The position numbers and the translations under genes are program-made. From Axinella damicornis (taxonomy: Eukaryota > Porifera > Demospongiae > Axinellida > Axinellidae): DNA of 64,000 nt. Shown here one piece after another: positions 13,201-20,900 of the stretch. Location: NCBI GenBank assembly GCA_963931865.1, contig OZ007506.1, positions 8,577,438 through 8,641,437 of the forward strand, given 5' to 3'. The notes beneath the pieces are model-generated. The model did no database searches and was not told the DNA's origin. It saw only the letters and a list, made by a program, of their open reading frames with translations. Each line of letters starts with the position of its first letter. Within the stretch, counting starts at the first letter, position 1.

Positions 13201-16200
13201 CTGCCTAGCAGTTCACAAAAACACTCGCAAACGTACCTGAGAGTACGCAGGAGTCGAGTAATAAGTCGCCGTAAAATTCCGATTTCGTCATCTTCTTTCT
13301 TCTTCTTCTTCTTCTTCTTCTTCTTCTTCTTTCTCATTGACTAGCATAGCTGGACAACAAAAGCATTTCCTGAGCTAGTTCACTCACAGAACAACATCAC
13401 TTTCGTCGTAGTAGCTCCTTTCGGCCCTTTTGACTACATACTGGCAAGAACGGCACTGCTGGCTAGCTACGATTCCGTGAATTGCTAGCACGAAGCCATT
13501 TTGATGCAACCAGAGGTCACGCGTGCCAAATGCGCATGCGCAGTTCACATGCAAACGCACGTTGCATTCTTTTTTACAGCATTTCAGGCGCTTGGTGATC
13601 AGCTGAATCCTTGTGAATCCATCATCTGGTGCCTTACTACCGCTGCGAGGAATTTCTACCAACCGGTTCTTGCCAAGATCTATCGTGACTATGCCATCTT
13701 GGAGGCGTGGCTTTCTTTTCATGACATAACTACAGTGCGGAACATGTATATACCACTGTGAGTGAGGCTAGAGTTTTGGAATACTCATATTATTAGTGGA
13801 AATAGAATGAAGCATCAAAGCCTGCTCAGTGCCCAGCAGAAGGTTCACATCCATCAAGGCAATTAATAAAATCTGACATCAGGAAAGTTACGCATTCCAT
13901 GTGCTCAAAAAACCTCACAAACTAGAAACAAAAAATTTTCTTACAAAAATTACAAATGATTTAGTGATGGCCACACCGATCGACTCCCGAAAAAGCAGAC
14001 AAACAAGGAATGCCATTAACCAGCCTCAGTCCCATCCCATCCCTAAATTCTACATTTTTCAATGGGATGGGACTGAGGCTGGTTAATGGCATTCCTTGTT
14101 TGTCTGCTTTTTCGGGAGTCGATCGGGGTGGCCATCACTAAATCATTTGTAATTTTTGTAAGAAAATTTTTTGTTTCTAGTCATACATACACTTAGCACT
14201 GCTTCTACTGAGTTCAAGAATGAATGATTGTGCAGTGACTACTAGGTACACAATGATGAGCGATGTGTAACAACTATGAATAATGTCAACACAACTCACT
14301 ACAGAAGTTACCTTGGATACCAGCATGAACAGAAGGACTAGGCTATCAAGGTGCTAACTACTTGTCCCTGGAATCCTTTATTCATTGATGATGCTACTCT
14401 CACTCTGATGTCCACCCAAACCATTATGATTCACTAATTACCATAGCATGCTCCCAAATCTTCCGCATTCCTCAGGCCTTGCATTAATAGTGAGAGCTCA
14501 AGAGAGAGTAGCTCATGATTCTCTAGTCTTGGTCCCAGACCCAACCAACCCCAGTGTACGTGGATCGCTGTTAGTATCATGCGTGGGGGGGAAATAGGTT
14601 TCCAAAGTAATAATTATGTTGTGGGTGTGACGGAACTCTGCTGTTTCCAAAGGTACATGTACATGTAAGAAACATGCTGAAATCATCAGTTTTGACAGCA
14701 TCTTTGAATTGTTACATGCTGGTGAATCTGTACTTCAGTGATCTCAGGGGCAATATTTCATTGTTCTACAATCTGATTGAAGCCACCAGAATTTTTGGCG
14801 GAGTATAAGGAATGTAGATCCTTTTTCACTCAGTGTTATAAGTCTGTTCTTTCCCACAGAGTCTGTACTTAATTCCCACCTGTACCGATGACTCACCTCT
14901 TCTCTCTATTTCTACCATCTCAGAGTACAAAGGTCGACAAGGGTTTGAAGACTCCTCCTTCCTGGCAATGCCTCTATTGTGATGGGGAGGAAGCCTAGAA
15001 GGGGCCTCTTGGAGAAGGTGCAGTCTTACACACCCACCACACACACTCCATTCCATACTACTCTATGATTCCATTCCATACTTTTCTTTGATTCCTTCAT
15101 CCCTCCCTCCCTTCCTCCCTCCCTCCCTCCCACCCTTACTCCCTTCCTCCAGGCCTGGCAATCCAAGTGGAGCTACTGGTTCGTACCCATGACTGTTTCA
15201 CCCTTGGCTGTTGTGTGGATGGCATTGCAGAGGTGCTCCTGGTGGCAAGGAAGTGGGCCACGACCCTCATCTCCGGAAGACAATTCAAGCTCATGGTAGG
15301 AAGTGGAAGAACCAGCTTTGAAAGTACGTACCAGTAGGTCCTGCAGTTGTTTGTATCCACATAGACCATGCTAGCTTTGTACCCATGCCTTCTCACCCCA
15401 GCGTTGTCGCTTGCATGCAGTACTACCAACAAATGCTGGGGTGAAAATGCCAGACCTGGGAATGAGGTTAATGTGTGAGCCAGTGTGTAACTCTGGGATA
15501 TAGTATGGCATGATTCATACCTCTGCATACTTGGGGCGAAGTCTTAGAGATTGCCGTTGTACATACGATAGGGAATACAGTAGGAATTACAGACTGGCTC
15601 ATGCCTTAACCTCATTCCCAGTCCCTCGAGATCTCATAACATTCAACCCACTGAGGTTCAGTTCAGCCCTAGTGGGCAGGAAATCACAATCACGTTATTC
15701 AATTACAAACAACAACTACATGTATACAGAGCACATGTACATGTACCTTAACCTCATTCCCAGAATCTCAGCAGTTTTGCCACCAGCTTACAGTTTTGCC
15801 ACCAGAGATTACTAGGGATTACTGGAGATTACTAATGATCAAAGTTTAGGGGAAATTTTTGTTGTTGTTTTGAAGCAGTGTTTTCACCTTGATTAGCATT
15901 AATTTTAATCTAAAATGTCAGAAATGTTTTTCTTATCGTAACTTGGTATTCCATTTAATAAATCACATCCGCCGGAGCCCTGCCTCACGGTGCTTATGAG
16001 CTCCTGACGTCCATATTGCAACATATCACTAGGTATAATGATCTGCAACCCTCAGTACGCAAAAATTGCCGTAGTTAGTGTTGTTAGCCATCATCATTAT
16101 ATGGGTGTGTTTGTGTGTGATTGTGTGTGTGTGTGTGTAGCGGATGTGGGGGTTCGGCCTGGGGGCAGGGCCAGACTTGTGATGCACACAACCTCGATCT

Positions 16201-16754
16201 CGCAGCATCAGAACAGTGAGCTATACCAGAGGCTCGCTCGCATGACTGCTTACGAGAGAATTGGGAGGTGCATTATGCTGACAGGAACGCCACAAGGGGG
16301 GGAGGGGGGGGGGGGGGGGGGGGTGAGACTTCTATACTGGGAGGCATGCATCACGCTAATGAGAATACCACGAGAGGGATATCGATTTCAGCTCACCTGG
16401 ACTTCTGCACTGGGAGCTGTCCAGCGCCATAGTCAAGCACGGAACAAATTGGGGATCGGCAGCTGAAGAGAGTGAAGTTAAAAGTACGGTGTTATTAATT
16501 GTAGCTAACTAAATTGTCAGAGAGGTGCACTAGCTTTAAAATAGCTAATCAAATCCTTTCAAGAAGTTTAAACGCGAATCTAAAACAACACGGACTTTTA
16601 CTAGTGTTCCAAACTGGTATGTTGGGTTCAGCGCCCATTGATCAATACTCACTCTAAAATAATATACTCTCTTCTATCTGCAGCTGCCAATAACCTGGAC
16701 ACGGTGAAGATTCTGAAGAATGTATTTGATGCACTGCTGCCAAACATGCACTAG
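51..16754 (+). CDS. Unrecognised multi-exon gene, 3' part (10 exons)
   Basis: I do not recognise the product. Exons placed from AG/GT borders and reading frame: 51-118, 6153-6251, 7321-7440, 10383-10427, 10753-10809, 12569-12743, 12870-12934, 14924-14978, 15153-15323 and 16684-16754, the last ending in TAG. Splice phases match at every junction (0,0,0,0,0,1,0,1,1), which is hard to get by chance. The joined peptide is soluble, largely helical in character and shows no signal peptide. Recognisable stretches are HILRRIFADL (exon 2), FISRLVKHLVPASVLDPSK (exon 5), ERALLLAYTLKWCKEMNEL (exon 6) and ELLVRTHDCFTLGCCVDGI (exon 9). A large cytoplasmic scaffold or trafficking protein is possible, but that is a guess. 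The 5' end lies outside the window and exons between 118 and 6153 may be missing. The donor of exon 8 (ATT|GTGATG) is weak. Its introns host an antisense SET gene and many transposons. Confidence 0.55.
119..874. other. Intronic stretch, no feature seen
   Basis: The stretch lies in the first intron of the gene that starts at 51. Short open frames exist on both strands but none has splice sites, biased composition or a recognisable motif. An inverted pair around 490-560 and 650-735 (interrupted GGTCACGTG and mirrored sequence) hints at a decayed hairpin element. Confidence 0.3.
875..1878. mobile_element. Nested pair of inverted-repeat elements (MITE-like)
   Basis: Outer arms 875-945 and 1811-1878 are reverse complements; each contains a smaller hairpin built on AGTCTGGTACC. 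Inside them lies a second element, 1073-1722, whose ends (TACCTTGTTTACAC and GTGTAAACAGGGTA) are imperfect inverted repeats of about 30 bp followed by repeated short AACCGTGCC motifs. No transposase frame is visible, so both look non-autonomous. The short open frames inside are not supported as genes. Confidence 0.6.
2275..2308. repeat. Poly-C tract, 34 bp
   Basis: Uninterrupted run of C. Such tracts are length-unstable, so the exact count may be an assembly estimate. Confidence 0.95.
2381..2925. mobile_element. MITE with 28-bp terminal repeats starting TACCGTA
   Basis: The ends are nearly perfect inverted repeats (TACCGTAGTGTCCCG at the left, its complement at the right), followed by a GGGGGCGTATT motif present at both ends. 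It is 545 bp long and has no transposase frame. The terminal heptamer TACCGTA recurs on other elements in this window with unrelated interiors (21875-22478, 50699-51098). Confidence 0.7.
3375..3958. mobile_element. Inverted-repeat element
   Basis: Left arm (about 3375-3445) and right arm (about 3865-3958) are imperfect reverse complements; both contain GGGCGCATCG, a CGGCGGCGAGAGGG-type block and CAAAATGCTGAGTGTTACT-type sequence. About 0.6 kb in all, with no gene inside. A fragment just beyond the right arm (ACTGCACGATTAGTTGCCTC) recurs near 43915, so this is a dispersed family. Confidence 0.55.
4060..4093. repeat. (TG)n microsatellite
   Basis: Simple dinucleotide repeat. A degenerate TG/AC tract also borders the inverted relative of this unit at 63660-63672. 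Confidence 0.9.
4105..4530. repeat. 29-bp minisatellite unit, inverted relative at 63255-63660
   Basis: About nine copies of a 29-bp unit containing CGCAATCGGGGAGC lie at 4222-4500. Because 29 is not a multiple of three and the unit has no stop codon, all minus frames stay open and cycle through the same three peptides; these are not genes. The unique flank at 4105-4168 (GGGATGTTTGTGGGGTGGGA) is found inverted at 63571-63655, so the whole unit is a dispersed mobile or duplicated segment. Confidence 0.8.
5040..5725. repeat. Minisatellite of about 55 bp, roughly a dozen degenerate units
   Basis: Units carry CACTGCTGTATGATGG followed by CCTGTGTGTCCTCCGT or a variant with TACACCCCATCCTAGTG. Unit length varies between about 40 and 60 bp. 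Open frames crossing it come from the repeat and are not supported as proteins. Confidence 0.85.
5797..5890. repeat. (CA)n microsatellite
   Basis: About 45 CA units directly after the minisatellite. Six short open frames on both strands are poly-His/Thr or poly-Cys/Val artefacts. Confidence 0.95.
6478..6989. mobile_element. Dispersed element, inverted copy at 41855-42406
   Basis: Begins GGGGCGAGCCTGAGCGAGCC and ends near CACTTCGCTCAGGCTTGCCC, so the two ends are inverted relatives of each other. The entire 0.5 kb is matched in reverse orientation at 41855-42406, including the interior around GCAGTTGCATTCACATGA. Non-autonomous; minus-strand frames across it are unsupported. Confidence 0.7.
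7222..7251. repeat. (CA)n tract
   Basis: Short CA repeat upstream of exon 7321-7440; CA-rich DNA continues to about 7310, so this intron's polypyrimidine region is unusual. Confidence 0.85.
7609..7935. repeat. Member of dispersed repeat family (TACCGTATACC end; GCACCTTCGTGC hairpin)
   Basis: The left part begins TACCGTATACCGGGAAATTT, close to the ends of the 21875-22478 element. The right part (7790-7935) resembles segments at 18845-19050 (inverted), 19550-19705 (direct) and 42990-43183 (inverted), all sharing the block around CACCTTCGTGCTTTGC. Likely a fragment of a non-autonomous DNA transposon. Confidence 0.55.
8806..9562 (-). CDS. SET-domain lysine methyltransferase, KMT5A/SETD8-like, 3 exons
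   Basis: Exons on the minus strand: 9562-9541 (ATG at 9562), 9414-9363 and 9304-8806, with donors GTGAGT and GTAAGT, acceptors CTGCAG and ACGCAG, and matching phases; 190 residues. The ATG is preceded by an acceptor-like TTTTGCAG at about 9573, so a non-coding exon may lie further upstream. The SET fold is recognisable: GKGRAVYTLAPISKG opens it, GRLLNHS carries the Asn-His-Ser cofactor-pocket motif, and ELTWDY near the end matches the conserved E-L-x-x-D-Y. Family knowledge: KMT5A-type enzymes monomethylate histone H4 Lys20 using S-adenosylmethionine; that substrate is inference. It is much shorter than vertebrate KMT5A, having only about 40 residues before the SET core. A donor-like GTACGT at 8809 would allow another 3' end. 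It lies antisense in an intron (7441-10382) of the long plus-strand gene. Confidence 0.7.
10244..10278. repeat. Perfect mini-hairpin of the TAGCCTCGTTCCCAGGC family
   Basis: A 17-bp arm and its near-perfect complement lie back to back. The same arm occurs singly or in pairs near 7370, 11085-11490, 15605, 19374, 21802, 22140 and 53580. Confidence 0.7.
10622..10751. repeat. Pyrimidine tract (CCTCCC/CCCCT)n
   Basis: A 130-bp C/T-only tract ends at the acceptor of exon 10753-10809 and probably serves as an oversized polypyrimidine tract. It could also form triplex DNA. Confidence 0.85.
11085..11490. repeat. Tandem CATAGCCTTGTTCCCAGGTTT array interrupted by a hairpin
   Basis: Degenerate units of about 20-30 bp based on ATAGCCTTGTTCCCAGGTTT run from 11085 to 11215 and again from 11380 to 11490. 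They are tandem relatives of the dispersed GCCTCGTTCCCAGGC motif. The hairpin element at 11211-11338 divides the array. Confidence 0.7.
11211..11338. mobile_element. Near-perfect 128-bp palindrome (MITE)
   Basis: The arms begin GCCCAGTGTATTAGCTC and are complementary almost to the centre (one visible mismatch, CTCACG versus CTCGCG). The length and symmetry fit a fold-back MITE. No gene. Confidence 0.8.
12033..12285 (-). CDS. Possible internal exon of an unrecognised minus-strand gene
   Basis: The frame is open from a CACAG acceptor at 12286 to a GTGAG|GTGAGC donor at 12033. The peptide is hydrophilic and looks coding (GVTASDFENGTTPTLEIRR; later a basic stretch KRREKPSAPVNAKG). There is no ATG in frame, so it would be an internal exon. 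I could not find partner exons, and no family is recognised. It could equally be a fragment of a transposon-borne gene. Confidence 0.35.
12428..12529. mobile_element. Short fold-back element, 102 bp
   Basis: Arms ATCACGCCTAG-GGGATGTATC and their complement flank a loop that itself contains CTCGCCCTCGGGCGCGA. A MITE-like hairpin immediately upstream of exon 12569-12743. Confidence 0.65.
13295..13331. repeat. (TTC)n tract
   Basis: Trinucleotide repeat inside the duplicated segment. The relative near 47910 has only a short remnant. Confidence 0.9.
13384..13722 (-). pseudogene. Minus-strand coding fragment in the duplicated segment
   Basis: The frame starts MKRKPRLQDGIVTID and contains KNRLVEIPRSGS, then a cysteine-rich stretch (CC-x3-C, later C-x2-C). 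The relative at about 49230-49100 keeps the first 40 residues with many synonymous or conservative changes, then stops. That pattern suggests past protein selection, but I do not recognise the family. One further codon block upstream (to about 13759) is also shared. It may be an exon captured by a mobile element. Confidence 0.4.
13922..14180. mobile_element. Near-perfect 259-bp hairpin (MITE)
   Basis: Arms of about 115 bp start CTAGAAACAAAAAATTTTC and are almost identical complements, with a central loop of about 25 bp. A related but more diverged hairpin closes the paralogous segment at 49651-49815. Confidence 0.85.
14186..14923. other. Intronic stretch, nothing supported
   Basis: Intron of the long plus-strand gene. 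A single TAGTCTTGGTCCCAGACCCA motif near 14521 is a lone arm of a repeat that is paired at 52272-52350. No other structure seen. Confidence 0.3.
16130..16470. repeat. Diverged relative of the minisatellite unit, with poly-G tract
   Basis: A TG tract is followed by GTAGCGGATGTGGGGG and, further on, GGAGCTGTCC and GGGGATCGGCAGCTGAAG, echoing the units at 4105-4530 and 63255-63660. A G-rich tract with a run of about 20 G lies at 16298-16323. The open plus frame through it (16038-16466) is judged non-coding. Confidence 0.4.
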
Positions 16755-16941
16755 GTGAGATACATTGGATTAGCCGTATACTGGCATATCAACGTATTAC
16801 TCACCCAGCCAGTAGTATGTCATGACCTGATATATTGTCACTGCCTACACTGTATATGGAGATACATGTGTATGCTACCTATGAGGCACATTTGGCCACC
16901 TTTTAAGTCAGAACTGACATAACTTTGATGGTCGATCGGCA

Positions 16942-17434
16942 ACAGGAGCGGGAGTGGAAGGAAGGAAGGAGCGTGAAATGACCACGCAAAAAGATTAATG
17001 TTCCCACAGTAGTCCCGTTACTATTTTTGGCTCGCATGCATACGGAGACTTCACGAAGGATGACTACTAGACAACAGCCAGTATCAGGACTCCAATGGTA
17101 GCAAGGCGGGGGAATGACATACTGGTAGTGACAGACCTCAAGAAAGTGCTGTATGACTGTGCAGTCGATCGAGCCGCTTCACACAGCCAAGCGGGTGTCT
17201 TGACTAACCACCCCTTCTGCTTTTCTGGAGTTCATGACTGCTGGGAAACATCCCACGACACTATCTTTTCTCTCTCCCATCGAGATTGACAATGTATAAG
17301 TATGAACGACAACGATACACGTGCATGCTAAAAATAGTAACGGGACTACCATGGGTACATTTTCAATTTTTAATCTTTTGCGTGGTCGTTTCACGCTCCT
17401 TCCTTCCGCTCCTCCACCTCATTATGCGCTCCTG
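16942..17434. mobile_element. Inverted-repeat element of about 490 bp
   Basis: Left arm 16942-17035 and right arm 17330-17434 are imperfect complements; both contain CAGGAGCG, a GGAAGGAAGG tract, GACCACGCAAAA and GTCCCGTTACTATTTTT. It lies between the end of the first gene and receptor gene A. No transposase seen. Confidence 0.65.
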
Positions 17435-17753
17435 TCAGAAATGATTGCATCGATCATGTGCCGTAGCATTTAGCTGCAACAGGTGAACTTGTGATATTTA
17501 CCGTAAATCTGGAAATTTTCGTGTTTTATTATTTGTGTCATAATATTTTTGTGGATTGGGTTACCCACGAAAATGTTTTGCGGCAACTTCTCTGAGAAAA
17601 GAAGTACGAAGGGCCGGCTGCGAGGCTACCGCATTTATCCGGAACCTTGGGAAGCAGCTGTTGGCCAAGAACTAGCTTGTGAATGAAAACCTAGGAACGC
17701 CACAGACAGGTACCCGCATACGCTATGGCAGTAAAGAACGAAACGATTATCGG

Positions 17754-17935
17754 CCTGGCAGGTACGCATGTTGTTTACACTCAGTGTGTAGCCATTGTTA
17801 CAAGTGTAGGAGGCAGTTGCAATGGCATGGTGAGCTACCAACCACCAGGAACTCCACCCGTCATAGGAGCAACTGCCTCCTACACTTGTAACAGTGGCTA
17901 CACACTGAGTGTAAACAACATGCGTACCTGCCAGG
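17754..17935. repeat. Inverted duplication rebuilding a sushi exon
   Basis: Segment 17754-17820 is the reverse complement of 17869-17935 over 67 bp with one mismatch. The second arm is normal sushi coding sequence; the first replaces the upstream half of the exon, which in the paralogue (44613-44642) encodes the first module cysteine. The spacer is 48 bp. Confidence 0.85.
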
Positions 17936-17980
17936 ACGTCAGTGATGGGACGTGGACAGGAAGTGATCCATCCTGCATCC
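17821..17980 (+). CDS. Gene A sushi exon 1, 5' half lost
   Basis: Carries the second, third and fourth sushi cysteines and the Trp (YTC, RTC, GTWTG, SC) before a GTGAGT donor. The usual start with the first cysteine is absent; reading upstream enters the inverted duplication and gives unrelated residues. The following intron is almost identical to that after 44801 in gene B. Confidence 0.6.
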
Positions 17981-20900
17981 GTGAGTACATCACTACAGCT
18001 GTGGAGTGGTCTGGGCAGGGAATTCATGCCTGTAGTTAGAGAACCATGTTGGAACAAGGGCGATAGATTTACGAATTCATCCTGATCTTGGTTCTGACTG
18101 GTTGCTACTTTCTCTTCCAGCTGTTGACTGTGGTACACCGGCTGCTCCATCTAATGGCACGGTGGATGTGTCTCAAGGAACAACATTGAACCAGATGGCC
18201 ACTTACAGCTGTAATGGTGGGTATGGGCTGGCTGGAGGGGCAACACACACCTGCCAGGCTACAGGCTGGTCTGGGAACGCTCCCACCTGTGGTGAGTATA
18301 AAGACATGCGGGATTGATCTACTTTAATACTTATATGATTTACTGAAGACATTCTATGGTTTGCTGAGTGTGTATTATAGTATCAGTAATTTCTGCACAT
18401 TAGGAGTGGTTTGAATGCTGAATGTCATACAGATGTCACTTTCAGCTTTGTGAATGGGATAGCAGGGGCGGCGGAACAGGTCCAGCAGACCCGGCAACTG
18501 CCGGACCAATGTTTTGACAAACCATGGTACTTGCCAACGTCAGGCGGCACTGAGCGTCCTCCTCCGTGGATACATAGCTACGTACTGAGGACCAGGCTCG
18601 AGGGAAAGTCTGTTTACGAGTCCAGTTGCAATGCAGCAAAACTTGTTGAAGTGTCTGGACGCATACCGGGCGCTTGTTGAGTACGGTATACGATGGCGAA
18701 CAACTACGTGCTGACTACCACGATTTAGAAAGGGGTGGAGCCAGGAAGTGGTATAACAGCAGCGAAAAACTCGTCGCCTTATAATTAGTAGGCGTGGGCT
18801 AGCTACCAGCGCAGCGTACATTTCCTTTCCACGTCGAGAGTGAGACGGTCATGGATTGCACGGAAACCAGACAGCAGTGGCAGTGCAGTGCGAAGGTGCT
18901 ACGAGACCCCTTCCAGGCAACTGAAAAATGACTGTGAAAATTTTTTTCCGTGCTTTGCGCGATATACACATCAGCACTACGCGCCTCTACACACTACCTT
19001 CCGCAGTGGACATACCCCATTTTGCCGTACCAAGCCAAAATTGCTTCCGCCGGCCCTGGATAGACCCACTTGTCTATGCGATACCCACCAAATTCGCTAT
19101 ATGCCCTATCCAGTACATTTTTTTAACCTAAGAGAGGCCCTCAGGGTAATCTTATAGGTTCACTACTATTTGAACTTTCAACTGGAGAATGTGTTGTGGT
19201 AGCTTGAAGGGCTGCCTATATACCAGCTGTGTACCCTGTGTGTACTCCTTCCCAACTAACCACTTCCTCCTGAATCAATTGTGGCAAGATCCATGCACCC
19301 GCGCCTGTGTGTACTTCCCAACTCACCACTTCCTTCCGAGTCAATTGTGGCACAGATCCATGCACCCTGTGTTAGCCTCGTTCCCAGGCCCAAGACAGGG
19401 ACCGAGGAATGAGGCTAACCCTGTGTGTACTCCTTCCCAACTCACCATGCACTTCCGCCTGAATCAAGCAAAGGGCTTTCGATGGCAAAGCCATGTACAT
19501 GCTGTTCAGCGCATAGCAAGGATTTCCAGGATGGGGGTTCAATATAGACACTGCTGAAGGCAGTGAACAGAGGCGCGTAGTGCTGATCGATTGTTGCAGA
19601 AACGTTTTTTCCAGGGTCATATTTCAGTTACCTGGATGGGCTCTCATAGCACCTTCGTGCTATGCCACAGCACTGCTACAGCCTTCTGGTTTCTGTGACT
19701 ATCTCACTCTCAATCTGGAAAGGAAATGTGAAAGGCTTGATTTGGTATATCAAGGGCATCTCATGGTCGTTGCCATCACTCTGATCCTTCACACTGCATG
19801 GGCACTGCTTCCATTCGGCATGCAACGAGACATCCTCTACAAGCTCAACCCATGAATTGTGCCTTTCACCCCACCCTCCTTCCCTTGACCCATCAAAATA
19901 CTATTGCTAGCTATGTACAGAAAGATGTATGTACAGAAAGATTGTATGATTGTACTGAATATATATTATACAGAAAGTCATCTGGAGTGAAACAGTAATG
20001 CTACTTAGCTGGGATGTGACTCAACAAATAAAGTGTCAGTATCAACATTGTGTTGGTAGTGAGTATGCCAATGATGTCATCACTCTGCATTCCAGCACGC
20101 ATGAAATTGCACAGACGATGCAAGGCACTAGCATCTCGTTCACACTCTAGTGAACAAACCATAAAACTTGCAAACTTGAACCTCCATCTACTATTTCTTG
20201 CAGCCAGCAAACACATTAGGAGAGACAGAGCCACTTCCTGGTTTGTAGTGATCTGTCAGCAGCTTATACTTCTGCCCATTACTGAGTGCACCAACAGCTT
20301 CATGCAGAGACTTCTGCAGCAGTCATGGGTGGTTTAATTATAAACCCTAGGTCATTCATAACTTCCATAGACTCAGGCTCATGACTTATAGTGACAGATG
20401 CCTTAGAAGAATTCAAAGGAGAAGAAATACTGGTGCCGGATAGTCCTAGTTCGTCTTCACTGGTTTTGGTGATTCTCGATCTGGGACCGGCTTTCTTTTC
20501 GTCCCTGCCATCACAGCTATAGCTTATTATTATACGTGCCATGTGCATGTGCAGTATAGTCATGTGATACTGATCAGCTCCATAATTTCGAACCCCCCCC
20601 CCCCCCCCCCCCCCCCCCGACTACGTGCCTGCTGTTTCACCCTTTCAGATTTTGAGTGGCCAAACTGACTATGTGAGTACTTTTGTGCAGTATCACATGC
20701 ATGTGAGTACTTTCATGCCTTGGGGTAGAAGCAATCAACTTAAGTGTGGCTTCTCCCTTGGAGCTAGGGAGATAATGTGGTGGTGGGAAAGCATGTATAC
20801 CTGTTGCTGTTCCTTGTCACCTCCAGAACCATGTTCGGCTGACTGCGAGGAGTGTCAAGAAGAGGCTAATGGCACCACTGTCACATGCACCGAATGCAAT

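Larger units (their letters stand above)
13060..14185. repeat. Duplicated segment, relative at 47700-49830
   Basis: The two segments share, in the same order, a GAGAACG-GGTAG start, a GCATGCAGA-ACAATGATACTGCC block, a minus-strand coding fragment, a TCTGACATCAGG block and a terminal hairpin. The second copy carries about 0.9 kb of extra DNA (roughly 48000-48955). Both lie in introns of otherwise different genes, so this looks like a dispersed mobile segment. Confidence 0.7.

Noticed and set aside
14924..15001. C-x2-C zinc-binding reading (QCLYCDGEE) of the exon near 14970
   Set aside because: It runs into an in-frame stop soon after; using the GT at 14979 gives matching phase with the next exon instead.
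17635..18150. A 171-codon minus-strand open frame over the gene A sushi exons
   Set aside because: Antisense shadow of sushi exons plus the inverted duplication; a similar shadow occurs over gene B at 44570-44878.
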